Shown here one piece after another: positions 42,362-52,629 of a stretch of DNA of 64,000 bases. Source of the stretch: CAVVAE01 sp963746185 (GTDB lineage Bacteria; Actinomycetota; Actinomycetes; Propionibacteriales; Nocardioidaceae); contig CAVVAE010000001.1 of assembly GCA_963746185.1 (NCBI GenBank), forward strand, positions 434,001-498,000, written 5' to 3'. The notes under the pieces were generated by a model. It made no database searches. It was not told the origin of the DNA and saw only the letters and a program-made list of their open reading frames with translations. The number at the start of each line of letters is the position of its first letter. The stretch's first letter is position 1. The translations under genes and the position numbers were made by a program.

Positions 42362-45300
42362 TCACTCGTCGTCGAGCGCCGTCTGGACCTGACCGACGAG
42401 ACCATTGCGGTTGGCGTACAGCGCACGACCCAAGGGAAGTCGGGCTGCTGTCACGCCTCCGATGACGCGGCCCTCCATCCGGTCGCCGGAGAAGATGAAG
42501 CCCGGCACGCTCAGGTCGGTGAGCCGCTGGACCATCGGCTCGAACTGCGCGCGGGCGAAGCCACCCATTCGGCGAGACAGCACGAAGTGGAAGCCGAGGT
42601 CCATGCCCTGGGCGAAGTAGTCGATCAGCGGGGTCAACGGGTTTCCGCGCGACGTCGAGACCAGGTCGTAGTCGTCGACGACGAACAGCACCTCGAGACC
42701 CTTCCACCAACTGCGCTCACGCAGCTGCTGTGAGGTCACGTCCTTGCCAGGGAGCCGCTTGCGCAGCGACTGGGCGATCTCGGTCGAGACTCCGAGCGTT
42801 TGCTCATTGTCGGTGGCGTAGGCCAGCAGGTACTCGTTGGGTACGACGTCGAGTAGTCCTCGACGGTTGTCGACGAGGACGATGCCGAGCTCCTCGGGAG
42901 ACTTCAGCTCCATGTAGCCCTTGAGCAGCACCTTGAGCATGTTCGTCTTGCCGGTCTCGCCATCGCCGAAGACAAGCAGGTGCGGTGAGCTGCCGCCCAA
43001 CAGGTCGACAGAGGCCGCCCGCAGGTTGCGGTCGAGCACCCCGACGGGGATCTGCGGGTACTCCGGCTCGACCGGAGGCAGCTCGCTGCGCATGACGAGC
43101 TCGGGGAGCACCTGCACTCTGGCAACCGCACTGTCTGGCCACTTCGCCACCAACGCCTCGACGAGACTGCGTTGGCCGTCGGAGAGGTCTTCGTCGTCCT
43201 CGACTCCGTCGATGCGTGGCAACGCCGTCTGGAAGATCAGGCCAGGCTCGACGGCGCCGCGACCTGGTGTTTCCTTCGTGACCTGCTGGGCGACCGCCCG
43301 GCCGAAGTCGGTGTCGAAGACATCGTTGAGCCGCAGTTCGATCCGGCCGCCGAACGCCGGTTGCATCCGCATCCGAACCTCCATCGACTGGCTGACCGTG
43401 ATGATGACGTGGACGCCGTAGTTGAGGCCGCGGGCCGAGATGTCGGCGACCGTGTAGTCGAGGTTGTCGTACTCCTCGCGAAACGATCCCCACCCGTCGA
43501 CGACGAGGAAGATGTCACTCGGAGCGTCGGCTGCAACCCGGCCGGTGGCTTTGGCCCGACGGAACTCCTCGATGCTCGCAACGCCATGCTCGCGGAAGAG
43601 ATTGTCGCGACTTTCGAGCTGCGTCATCACGTCGTTGACCGTCCGGCTGACGCGCTCGACGTCCGTGCGTGGTGTCACTGTCGCGACATGCGGTACGTCG
43701 GCAAGACCGCGAAGGGTGCCGCCGCCGAAGTCGAGGCAGTAGAACACCACGTCGCTGGGTGCGTACCTGAGACACAGCGAGCCGATCATGCTCCGCAGCA
43801 GGACACTCTTGCCCGACTGCGGAGCCCCCACCACCATCACGTTTCCAGCCGCGCCGGTGAAGTCCCACTCGAGCGGGAACTGATGCTGTTTGGCCGGCTC
43901 ATCGACCAGGCCGATGATGCCCTTGACGGTGCCCGGCTTCCCGAGTTCGGGCGGCGCCGATGACGCGGTCGAGCGGAAGATGCGTCGGCAGCGGCTCGAG
44001 CCAGACAGGGCGGACTTTCGGTGCTCCGGGGGCGAGCAGTTGTTCGCAGACGACGTCGAGTACAGACTGTTCGCCTCTACCCGACAGCCGGCCCGTCTGG
44101 TCGTCGTTCGCAGCAATCTCAGACGCGGCCGCCTGCCCGGCAATCCACGCGCCCAGTCCGTTGACGGCGAGGTAGGGGACCGCCGGAACTTCCGTCTTCG
44201 GTCCCTCGGTGGGCGGGGTGTAGGGCGACGACACGAGTGCGGCCTTGAAGCGCTCGAACACCGTGGTGTCGACCTTCAGGTAGCCAGAACCCGGCTCGGG
44301 CGGCAGGTGGTAGGCATCCGGTACGCCGATGGCGTCGCGCGACTCTGACTCGGAGAACGTGCGCAGAGAGATGCGGTAAGACAGATGCGACTCGAGTCCG
44401 CGAATCTTGCCCATCTCCAGCTTCTGGGTCGCCAGCAGCAGATGAACTCCGATCGAGCGGCCGATGCGGCCGATGGCGACGAACAGCTCGGCAAAGTCTG
44501 GCTTGGCCGTCAGCAGCTCGGAGAACTCGTCGATGATGACGAGCAGATGCGGTAGCGGCTCGAGTTCTTCGCCGGCGTCGATCAGATCCTGGTAGGCCGT
44601 CACGTTCGGAAGGTTGCCGGCCTGCTTGAGAATCTCCTGGCGGCGCTGCATCTCGCCGAAGAGCGCATCCCGCATACGGTCGACCAGCGTGAGGTCGTCC
44701 TGGAGGTTCGTGATCATCCCGGCGATGTGCGGGATGTCCTCCATGGCGGCGAACGTGGCCCCGCCCTTGAAGTCGACGAGCATCAGGGCCAGTCGATCCG
44801 GCCCATGGCTGATGACCAACGACGACACCAGGGTGCGGAGCATCTCGGACTTGCCCGAACCGGTGGCCCCGACGACCATCCCGTGAGGTCCCATCCCGCC
44901 GTGCGCGGACTCCTTCAAGTCGAGCAGGACGACGCCACCGTTGGCCCCGACGCCGATCGGCACCCGAAGCAGGTCGCGCAGCGTACGTCGACGCCAGGTG
45001 AGCCGGGCGTCAAGCGTTGCTGGGTCAGCGACACCGAGGATGTCGGGCAGGCCGACGGTCGCCTCCAGAGAGCCGTCACCGGATCGGTCTTCGAGCGAGA
45101 GTCGCAGCGGAGACAGCTGACGACTGACGAGGACAGGGAGCCCTTCGGGGATGTGGTCGACGGTGAAAGTCGCCGCACGCGAAGCCTGGGTAGCCACGAA
45201 GTCCGGTCGGACCTCGATCCGGTCGTCCACGGCCTCTGGCTCCTCCCTTCGATCACCGAGCAGCATGATGACGTGGATCCCGAGCTCGGCCAGGGTCACG

Positions 45301-46319
45301 GTGGAGTCAGGAGAGTCGAGTCCCGAGACGGTGTGGAGACCTTCGCCGTCGATGATGATGACGAGCCGGTCGCGGGGGTCGGCTTCTCTTCCACGGGACC
45401 GGGCTCGTTCGGTGAGCCGGCGCTCAAACTCGGCGGCGAGCAGCTCGTTCATTCCGACGACCGACGTAGCCACCAGCCTCGCCGGCACGTCGCCGTCCAT
45501 CGTCCAGGTGGCCTGGCAGTGCGGCAGCCACTTCACCCAGTCCCAGAGGTCGGCATGCTCGTCAGCACGTACGACGGCCAGCGCCGCATCGGACGGCGAG
45601 TGCAACGTCACGAGCTGCAGCGCCATGGCCATCGCGAGCTGACGGGAGACACCCCGGTCTCCCAGCACGCTGAGGACACTGAGCCGACGCAGGTCGACGG
45701 TGACGGGTTGATCGTGCAGGACCGAGTAACGGTTCTGCAGGTTCTTCGCGGCGTCCAGACAGACGGGGTCGAACTGGTTGAGCGGACCTGTGTCGGCGCT
45801 CATCGTCAAGGCTGCAGCGATTGGCTGGTCACCGATTCCGACACGCAACACCAGGTGGTCGGCATCGGCTCGACGACGTTCCCAACGGCGAGCGTTGGTG
45901 CGGGCGACATCGGGCAGCAGTCCGGGGAACGGGTGCCGCCAGGCGGCGCTCTGTTTCTGCGCAGCGATCGTCTCCCGGAGCTGGTGCCGGAGGTCCTCGA
46001 CATAGTCGAGATAGCGCTCACGCCCCTCGCGAAGCAGCCGCTTGGGACCGGAGCGCTGGGAGATGATCATGATGGCTCCGACGGTGATGGAGCCGACGAG
46101 GAAGATCAGGCCACCGACCGCGACCATCGGGTTGGCGCGGTTCGTGAGCGAGACCGTGAGGGAGCCGGCACCACTCATGATCGGCATCAAGATCATGGTC
46201 GCGCCGGCGGCGGCAGGCGGCGTTTGTTGCTGCGTGGGCGGGTCAGCGATGGCGATCTGGTCGGTGGGAACGGCAGGCGGAGTGATCCGTGCGGGTCGCT
46301 TCACCAACGTCGTCGTCAC
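42362..46319 (-). CDS. eccC: T7SS FtsK/SpoIIIE ATPase EccC (one frameshift)
   Basis: Start GTG at 46319 (MTTTLVKRPARITPP, a typical EccC N terminus; TTG at 46337 and GTG at 46331 are alternatives). Two membrane segments (about residues 45-75), then three FtsK/SpoIIIE ATPase domains: Walker A GATGSGKSE (about 485) with IIDEFSELL, GAPQSGKSV (about 830) with VVDGWGSF, and GDGETGKTN (about 1120) with VVDDYD. The frame breaks near 43950 in a G/C run; removing one base joins LPLDRVIG to ELGKPGTVKG and gives 1318 residues. A real EccCa/EccCb split is possible but no good start codon lies near the break. EccC drives substrate export. Confidence 0.82.
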
Positions 46320-46483
46320 ACGCGCCTCCACGCTCAAGACCCGGAGGAACAGATATGCTCCTCCACGATTGTCACAAGTTGTTCCGCCACCACCCTAGTG
46401 GCGCGTGATGGATGTTTTGGGCTCGTCGACGTGAGAGCAACGTCCAGCACGAACCACGGGAGCCGCGCTGCTCGGGAGGATAC

Positions 46484-47875
46484 GTGCTCACGTCGTACAG
46501 CCGTGTCACGGTCGTGAGCGGAACACGTCGGGTCGACCTGGCGCTGCCCAGTTCGTTGCCGGTGGCTGATGTCGTCCCACAAGTGCTTCGCTTCTGCGCG
46601 CCCGAAGAGTCACCTGACGATCCCACGGAGTACACCCTCGCCCGGGTTGGCGGCCAGTCGCTGAGCCTGTCGCAAAGCCTGGCCGACGCCGGTGTCCACG
46701 ATGGTGACGTCATCGAGTTGCGGTCCTTCTCCGCTGAAGGGCGTGCCGCGTTCATCGAAGACGTGCGCGACGCCATTGAAGATTCTGTCGACGGCGCTGG
46801 CGGTGCGTGGACGACTCAGTCCACCGTGACGTTCTCGATCGTCACGACGTGTGGCGTACTGCTCCTCTTCTTGGCGGGGCCGCTGTACGACGTCTGGCAA
46901 CGAGTGATGGCAGGAACGTCGGCCTTCGCTGAGGCCAGCGCCCAGGTCAAGACGGAGCAGATCATCAGCTCCCTCATCGCGGTCGTGATCTTGCTGGGCA
47001 TGACGTGGGTCGGCACACTCTGGGCGTCGTACTGGACTCCGTACGTTGCCGTCACCGTGGCCTGCCTCTGGGCGTTCATGGGCGGCGTCGAGTTGATGAC
47101 TCACGGCAGCGATGATCCAGCCATCACGGTGACCGTCGGCATCGCTGCGGCGACCCTGGTGGCGGGACTCTGCCGACTGTTGACCCCGCGAGGCACGCCA
47201 CTCCTCGCGGCTGGAACCGTCTTGCTCGCCTCGTCACTCACGGTCTTCCTCGCCCGGGAGCTGAATGCCGACACCGACATCGTCGTGCGCATTGTCGCCG
47301 CCCTGGCTGTGCTCAGCCTCGGCGTGATGCCGCGGTTGTCGATCGCCGTCGGCGGTCTCTCGAGTGCCGACTACCGAGTGCGCAACGCGGGGAAGATGAG
47401 CGACCGCGCACTGGCCGCGCGCTTCACTGAGAGCAGCGGATTGCTCCTCGGGTCGGTGATCGGAGTATCGCTCGTCGTCAGCCTGATCGGGTTCTGGCTC
47501 GGGCTGCACGACAACGAGACCACCCAGGACGTCTGGGACCGTTTGCTGAGCCTCAGCCTCGCGGCGACCCTGGTGTTGCGGTCGCGGGTGTTCAGCCGCA
47601 TCCAGTACATGCTTGCTCCCCGCATCGGAGGCGTCTTCATCGCGCTCGCATCGGTGCAGCAGCTCTCGATGGACAACGAACTGGTTCGCCAATGGCTGAT
47701 CGCCATCGTCGCCCTTGTCGGCCTGGTTGCTGTGGGCATCAGCATCCTGAGCCTTTCTGACGTGACGCGTGCGCGCACCAAACGCGTGCTCAACGTGGTC
47801 GAGTTCGTCGTCGTCGTCGATCTCATCGTGGTCACCATGGGCGCAGTAGGCCTCTACGACTTTGTGAGAGGTTAG
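46484..47875 (+). CDS. eccD: T7SS integral membrane protein EccD
   Basis: 463 residues from the GTG at 46484 (GGGAGGA just upstream). N-terminal YukD ubiquitin-like domain (SRVTVVSGTRRVDLALPSSLPVADVVPQVLRF...GQSLSLSQSLADAGVHDGDVIEL, about residues 1-85), then about eleven membrane helices. EccD is the channel-forming core of type VII secretion. Divergent from eccC over about 165 bp, so both are probably driven from the shared region. Confidence 0.88.
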   Translation: MLTSYSRVTVVSGTRRVDLALPSSLPVADVVPQVLRFCAPEESPDDPTEYTLARVGGQSLSLSQSLADAGVHDGDVIELRSFSAEGRAAFIEDVRDAIEDSVDGAGGAWTTQSTVTFSIVTTCGVLLLFLAGPLYDVWQRVMAGTSAFAEASAQVKTEQIISSLIAVVILLGMTWVGTLWASYWTPYVAVTVACLWAFMGGVELMTHGSDDPAITVTVGIAAATLVAGLCRLLTPRGTPLLAAGTVLLASSLTVFLARELNADTDIVVRIVAALAVLSLGVMPRLSIAVGGLSSADYRVRNAGKMSDRALAARFTESSGLLLGSVIGVSLVVSLIGFWLGLHDNETTQDVWDRLLSLSLAATLVLRSRVFSRIQYMLAPRIGGVFIALASVQQLSMDNELVRQWLIAIVALVGLVAVGISILSLSDVTRARTKRVLNVVEFVVVVDLIVVTMGAVGLYDFVRG

Positions 47876-47900
47876 GGATCGTGACCACGGAGAGTCCGCG

Positions 47901-49148
47901 ATGACCGACGATCTGCCGCCCGACGAAGCTGCTGAACAGGAAGCGGCCCGGCGCAAGTCTTCAGCGCAGAGTGCGGCAAGCGATCTGGCGCGGATGGGCA
48001 TCGACCCTCGTGCTCTCGGTCTCCAGGCTCCCAACCCTGCAGCACTAGGACAGCCTGCCGATGCACCGCGCCACGCAGGGCAGCCCCCGGCTTCGAACGC
48101 AGACCCCACACAGCAACGTGAGCAGGAGGCAAGCGCCGGGAACGTCGTACCGCTCCGCCCTGACGTGGACAATGGACCCCGCCTTCCGGCGTCGGGTACG
48201 AGCGCGGCCTGGGTGGCGACGCCGCCACCGATCGCTACAGGTGATGCACCCGGCACCGGTGCCGTCTTGCCGGTGGAGTTCCTCCTGGGGCGCGAGCCGA
48301 CTCGAGGTCAACCTCGATCTACTCCGTCGCAACTCGCACGCGCCGTCACCATCGGGATGCTCACGCCGGACGCCGCCGATGCTGCTGACCGCGAACGCGA
48401 GATGGTCAACCGGGTCCGCGCGCGGCAGACCGACCAGCGCGTCGTCGTCTTCCTCTCGGGCAAAGGGGGAGTGGGCACCACCTCGGTCGCGATCGGCGTC
48501 GGGTGCGTGCTGGCCGCACTGCGCGACGACAGTACGACGCTGGCGTCGCTTCGACCCGGCACACCCTCGTTGGGGCTGGCCCTCGCCGGTGCACATGCTC
48601 CAACGGCACGAGACGTTGCGAGGGCCGACGTCGAGGTGCCGCCGCTCCGACTCAACAACGGGCTGCACATCGTCGACGGGCCACGGTGGGGTACGCCGGT
48701 CCGCCGAGGCGACGTACCCGCGATCATCGACCGGCTCGGCCAGGTGTCCACGTTTTCGCTGTTCGACGTCGGCAACGACGCGAGCGAGTCCGGGCAGAGC
48801 ATCCTCAGTCGCGCAGACCAGGTCGTGATCGTCAGCGGCGCCGGACCCGACGGCGTGGACGGCGCGCGGGTCGCCGCCGAGCGGGCAGCCGAAGTCGACC
48901 CCTACCTCCTCGACTCCGCCATCTACGTCGTCGTGTGCCAGCGCGACGCAGCACTCCGCAGCATCGTTAAGGCGATGCGTGAGCATGTGCCAGGCGGTGC
49001 GCGCATCGTCGCCATGCCTCCGGACGAGAGCTTGGCCGAGGGCGCAGCGTTTGACCCGTCGACCGTCTCGGTCGCTACCCGGCTCGCGATGATCGACGTC
49101 GCCGGGTTGGTGGCACTCGGCTCAGTCGCCCAGACTGTGAGGCGATGA
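47901..49148 (+). CDS. MinD/EspI-like P-loop ATPase of the secretion locus
   Basis: 415 residues. A 180-residue Pro/Ala-rich disordered N terminus (ALGQPADAPRHAGQPPASNADPT) precedes a MinD/ParA domain: VVVFLSGKGGVGTTSVAIGVG (deviant Walker A with Thr in place of the second Lys), STFSLFDVGND, DQVVIVSGAGPDGVDGARVAAERA. Long N-terminal disorder plus a MinD domain beside EccD fits EspI-like proteins; the Thr-containing P-loop is like TadZ/CpaE. It starts 25 bp after eccD. Confidence 0.75.
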   Translation: MTDDLPPDEAAEQEAARRKSSAQSAASDLARMGIDPRALGLQAPNPAALGQPADAPRHAGQPPASNADPTQQREQEASAGNVVPLRPDVDNGPRLPASGTSAAWVATPPPIATGDAPGTGAVLPVEFLLGREPTRGQPRSTPSQLARAVTIGMLTPDAADAADREREMVNRVRARQTDQRVVVFLSGKGGVGTTSVAIGVGCVLAALRDDSTTLASLRPGTPSLGLALAGAHAPTARDVARADVEVPPLRLNNGLHIVDGPRWGTPVRRGDVPAIIDRLGQVSTFSLFDVGNDASESGQSILSRADQVVIVSGAGPDGVDGARVAAERAAEVDPYLLDSAIYVVVCQRDAALRSIVKAMREHVPGGARIVAMPPDESLAEGAAFDPSTVSVATRLAMIDVAGLVALGSVAQTVRR

Positions 49149-49546
49149 GCGTGAGCACCACACCTCCAGACCAGCCGACACCATCCACCTCCCACTCGCC
49201 ACCCACCCCAGCCACCACGCCCACTCCGTGGATGCCCCCCAACGCGAGCAACACCCCCAACGCCGAGCGCTACCTACTCGAGGCCGACGCGCTGCGGCGA
49301 CGCCAGTTGCGGTCGGCGCTGTTGCATGGCTCGAGTCGGACCTGGCGTGAACACCGCCGTATCTGGCCTGGAATCGTCGCCGGTATCGTCGTCGTCGCTG
49401 TCATCCTCGCGACGTTCGCGGTGATGAAGGCGTTTCACAAAACCGAAGAGAACCAGCAGCAGCTCGACTCAGGGGGAGCAGTGCGGGTGACTCCGGAGCA
49501 GGCGCCGGAGAGGGCGAGGCCTGATCACCACTCGTTTCAGGCGTAG
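49145..49546 (+). CDS. Proline-rich single-pass membrane protein
   Basis: 133 residues with ATGA overlap to the upstream ATPase gene. The first 40 residues are Pro/Thr/Ser-rich; a basic region (REHRRIWP) precedes one membrane helix (GIVAGIVVVAVILATFAVM, about residues 75-94) and a short polar tail. Not recognised. Coupling to the MinD-like gene suggests a partner in the secretion locus. A hairpin follows at 49565-49585. Confidence 0.65.
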   Translation: MSVSTTPPDQPTPSTSHSPPTPATTPTPWMPPNASNTPNAERYLLEADALRRRQLRSALLHGSSRTWREHRRIWPGIVAGIVVVAVILATFAVMKAFHKTEENQQQLDSGGAVRVTPEQAPERARPDHHSFQA

Positions 49547-49564
49547 TTTGCCGCTCTAGCCCCG

Positions 49565-49585
49565 ACTCGTCGTCAAAGGACGAGT
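49565..49585 (+). terminator. Hairpin between the secretion locus and the Tad operon
   Basis: ACTCGTC-gtcaaag-GACGAGT (7-bp arms, 7-base loop) 18 bases after the preceding stop, followed by TTGTCC. It separates the secretion genes from the pilus operon. Confidence 0.55.
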
Positions 49586-49684
49586 TTGTCCATCGCCGCC
49601 TCGCAGAGTCCAGCGGTTATGTAGAGTTTGCCGAGCACCCAGAGGGGTTGTTACGGCCGTCCAAGAGGGGACCAGTAGACAGCC

Positions 49685-50398
49685 ATGTCCATCACCAACC
49701 AACCTTCAGGCAAGCGTCCGAAGCGTGGCCCAAGCAAACAGGCTGCGGCGAGCACGCGGCTGCCGTCGACTCGTGAGCGCAGACCCGCTCTCGCCGCGCT
49801 GGCCGTCTTGCTCATCGCTGGCGGTGCCGTTCTCGCTGGTTGGCTCGCGTTGCGGCAAAGCCACACCGACTCCTACCTGATCGTGGACAAGAGCATCTCC
49901 CAAGGCGAGCAGATCGACTCCTCGGACCTCAGGAAGATCGACCTGCCCAGCGAAGGCGTCGACTTCATCCCCTCCAGCCAAGCCAGCGAGGTCGTCGACT
50001 CCTACGCCCAAGCAACCCTGCTCGAAGGCACCGTGATCGCTCCCGGAATGTATGGCGACGCGCCTGAGCTCGAAGAGGGCCAGGCGAAGGTCGGACTCAA
50101 CCTGGATCCGGGCAACTACCCGCAGGGTCTTCACGTCGGTGACCCGGTCACCGTCCTCCTCGCCTCTGCCGACACGGGGGGCGGACCTGCCCTGTTGTCG
50201 TCCGGCGTCGTACGGTCCATGAAGAGTGCAGAAAGCGGCGGCGGCGCCACGATCGACGTCGTGGTCTCCAACAACTGCTCGGCTGACTTCGCGAGCGGGT
50301 CGTCAAACGGTGACGTGACGCTCATCCAGGTTCCACCTGGGTCTGCCGACATCGAGTGCAAGACTCCGAGCCAACTGCCGGGCCAGGGGCAGAACTAG
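49685..50398 (+). CDS. cpaB: SAF-domain pilus assembly protein CpaB/RcpC-like
   Basis: 237 residues. Basic N terminus, one membrane helix (LAALAVLLIAGGAVLAGWLAL, about residues 36-56), then a SAF domain: YLIVDKSISQGEQIDSSDLRKIDLPSEG, and PQGLHVGDPVTVLLAS, ending in a Cys-containing C-terminal tail. It is the periplasm-side/wall-side assembly protein of Tad pili. First gene of the Tad operon; the next ATG follows its stop with no gap. Confidence 0.85.
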   Translation: MSITNQPSGKRPKRGPSKQAAASTRLPSTRERRPALAALAVLLIAGGAVLAGWLALRQSHTDSYLIVDKSISQGEQIDSSDLRKIDLPSEGVDFIPSSQASEVVDSYAQATLLEGTVIAPGMYGDAPELEEGQAKVGLNLDPGNYPQGLHVGDPVTVLLASADTGGGPALLSSGVVRSMKSAESGGGATIDVVVSNNCSADFASGSSNGDVTLIQVPPGSADIECKTPSQLPGQGQN

Positions 50399-51322
50399 AT
50401 GGCGCTGGTAACGATCGCCGCGGCGAAGGGGTCCCCTGGGGTGACGACGACTGCCCTTGTGATGGGCGCCCTCTGGCCCAGACAGGTGCTGGTCGCCGAA
50501 TGTGATGCTGCCGGCGCCGACATCCCGCTGCGCGTGGCAAGCGCTGACGGGGGAGTGCTCGATGCTGACCGCGGCCTGTTGAGCTTGGCCGCAGCAGGTC
50601 GCAAGGGGCTCAGCTCTGAACTGGTTCTCGCGCACACCCAGCGGATGCTGGGGGGCATGGAAGTCCTGACCGGTGCGCGGGTTCCGGAGCAGGCCACCGG
50701 CCTGACCAACATCTGGCCGATGCTCGGGCCAGCCCTTGACGGCATCCCGGGGTACGACGTGATCGCCGACTGCGGACGGATCGGTGCCGCGACTCCCCAG
50801 GGCGTGCTGCTGCGAGCGTCACGTCTGCTCGTGCTGGTCTGCACGAGTGAACCCAGCTCGATCGTGCATCTGCGGGAGCGGCTCGTGGTGCTCGCGTCCT
50901 CGCTTGACCCGGCTTCCCCGATGGGTACGCCGATCGCCGTAGCCGTCATCGCGGAGCCCAAGGCCAGAGAAGCGGTCCACCAGGTGCGCGAGTCGTTGGA
51001 ACGCACCGAAGTGCCGCTTCATGGCGTCTGGCACATCGCCTACGACCGCAAGGGCGCGGGCTTCTTCAAGGGCCAGGTCGTAGGCCGGGCTGACAAGACC
51101 CTGCTGGTCAAGACCGCACGCGACGCCACAGACCACGCCGCGGCGATCGTCGAGCCGTTCTTCGAAGCGGTCGAGGATGACTCCGTCGAGCCGGTTCCCC
51201 TCGAGCCAGGCCAGTGGCAGGACTTCTCCTTCTCTGCAGACGGGACGGCGACGACGCCTCCCACGCAGCCGACTCTCGACGAGCGCGAGCCTGAGGCGCA
51301 GCCACCCGGAGGTCAACGATGA
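50399..51322 (+). CDS. cpaE: Tad pilus localisation ATPase CpaE/TadZ-like
   Basis: 307 residues, MinD/ParA fold. The P-loop is degenerate: AAAKGSPGVTTTALVMGA, keeping Lys-Gly but with no second Lys, the TadZ pattern. LVAECDAAGADIPLRVA is the Asp-containing switch, and ASRLLVLVCTSEPSSIVHLRERL the later strand. It follows cpaB directly and overlaps the cpaF start (ATGA). It probably positions the pilus machine. Confidence 0.82.
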   Translation: MALVTIAAAKGSPGVTTTALVMGALWPRQVLVAECDAAGADIPLRVASADGGVLDADRGLLSLAAAGRKGLSSELVLAHTQRMLGGMEVLTGARVPEQATGLTNIWPMLGPALDGIPGYDVIADCGRIGAATPQGVLLRASRLLVLVCTSEPSSIVHLRERLVVLASSLDPASPMGTPIAVAVIAEPKAREAVHQVRESLERTEVPLHGVWHIAYDRKGAGFFKGQVVGRADKTLLVKTARDATDHAAAIVEPFFEAVEDDSVEPVPLEPGQWQDFSFSADGTATTPPTQPTLDEREPEAQPPGGQR

Positions 51323-52629
51323 TCGACCATGATCTCGTCCGACAGCTCCGGGTCCAGGTCGCAGACCGGCTGAACGACCAGCGCCGTCGCGACCAGATGA
51401 ACGGCGTGGCCCCGATGTCGGCCGAGGACGAGCGTGAGTACTCACGTTCCCTCATCATCCAGATCCTCGAAGACCACGCGCGGATGGAGATCGCCGACGG
51501 GCGAACGCCTCCCAGCCCCGAGGACGAAGCCGGACTGGCGGCGGCGATCCACTCCGCCCTGTTCGGCGTCGGACGACTCCAGCCGTTGCTCGACGACCCC
51601 GAGGTCGAGAACATCGACATCAACGGGTGCAACCACGTCTTCGTCCAGTTCGCCGACGGGCGTGAAGAGAAGCACCCTGACGTCGCCGACTCCGACGAGG
51701 AGCTGGTCGAGCTCATCCAGGTGCTGGCTGCGCACACCGGCCTGGCCAGTCGGCCGTTTGACTCGGCCAACCCGCAGCTCGATCTCCGACTCCCAGACGG
51801 CTCGCGTCTCTCGGCCGTGATGAACGTGTGCTCGCGTCCGTCGATCTCGATCCGCAAGGCGCGTCTGGGTCGGGTGTTCCTCGACGACCTGATCGCCAAC
51901 GGGACGGTGTCGCCTGACCTCGGGTCGTTCCTCAAGGCCGCCGTCGGTGCCCGGAAGAACATCATGATCGCGGGGGCCACCAACGCCGGAAAAACCACCA
52001 TGCTGCGCGCGCTGGCCAACGAGATCCCTTCGTGGGAGCGGCTTGTCACCGTCGAGCGAGCCCTCGAGCTCGGACTTGGCGAGTTCGAAGACCTCCACCC
52101 GAACGTGGTGGCCTTCGAGGAGCGGCTGCCCAACTCCGAAGGCCTCGGTGGGGTATCGATGGCGGAGCTCGTCCGTCGTTCGCTGCGCATGAACCCGTCA
52201 CGCGTCATCGTCGGTGAGGTGCTGGGCGACGAGATCGTGACGATGCTCAACGCGATGAGCCAGGGCAACGACGGATCGCTTTCGACGATCCACGCGAACT
52301 CCTCGGTGGAGGTGTTCAACCGGATCAGCACGTACGCCATCCAGTCCCAGGAACGGCTGCCGATCGACGCGACGCAGATGCTCATTGCGGGAGCGCTGGA
52401 CTTCGTGGTGTTCCTCCGCAAGACCAACGACTACTCCGAGGGTGGCAGTCTCGTGCGGGTGGTCGAGAGCGTCCGCGAGATCGTCGGGCATGACGAGCGA
52501 GTTCTCTCCAGCGAGATCTTCGCGCCTGATCCCAACACCGGCGCGGGTATGCCGCACGCGCCGATCCAGTGTGTGCAGGACCTGGAACGACACGGCTACG
52601 AACCGCTTGTGCATGGGCGGTGGGCGTGA
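51319..52629 (+). CDS. cpaF: Tad pilus ATPase CpaF/TadA
   Basis: 436 residues, T2SS/T4SS E-type ATPase. N-terminal helical domain with DDPEVENIDINGCNHVFVQF, Walker A IMIAGATNAGKTTMLRAL (about residues 215-232), Asp box VTVERALELGL, Walker B RVIVGEVLGDEIV, and the His box LSTIHANSS. It powers pilin polymerisation (and probably retraction). Coupled at both ends (ATGA with cpaE; TGATG with tadB). Confidence 0.95.
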   Translation: MIDHDLVRQLRVQVADRLNDQRRRDQMNGVAPMSAEDEREYSRSLIIQILEDHARMEIADGRTPPSPEDEAGLAAAIHSALFGVGRLQPLLDDPEVENIDINGCNHVFVQFADGREEKHPDVADSDEELVELIQVLAAHTGLASRPFDSANPQLDLRLPDGSRLSAVMNVCSRPSISIRKARLGRVFLDDLIANGTVSPDLGSFLKAAVGARKNIMIAGATNAGKTTMLRALANEIPSWERLVTVERALELGLGEFEDLHPNVVAFEERLPNSEGLGGVSMAELVRRSLRMNPSRVIVGEVLGDEIVTMLNAMSQGNDGSLSTIHANSSVEVFNRISTYAIQSQERLPIDATQMLIAGALDFVVFLRKTNDYSEGGSLVRVVESVREIVGHDERVLSSEIFAPDPNTGAGMPHAPIQCVQDLERHGYEPLVHGRWA

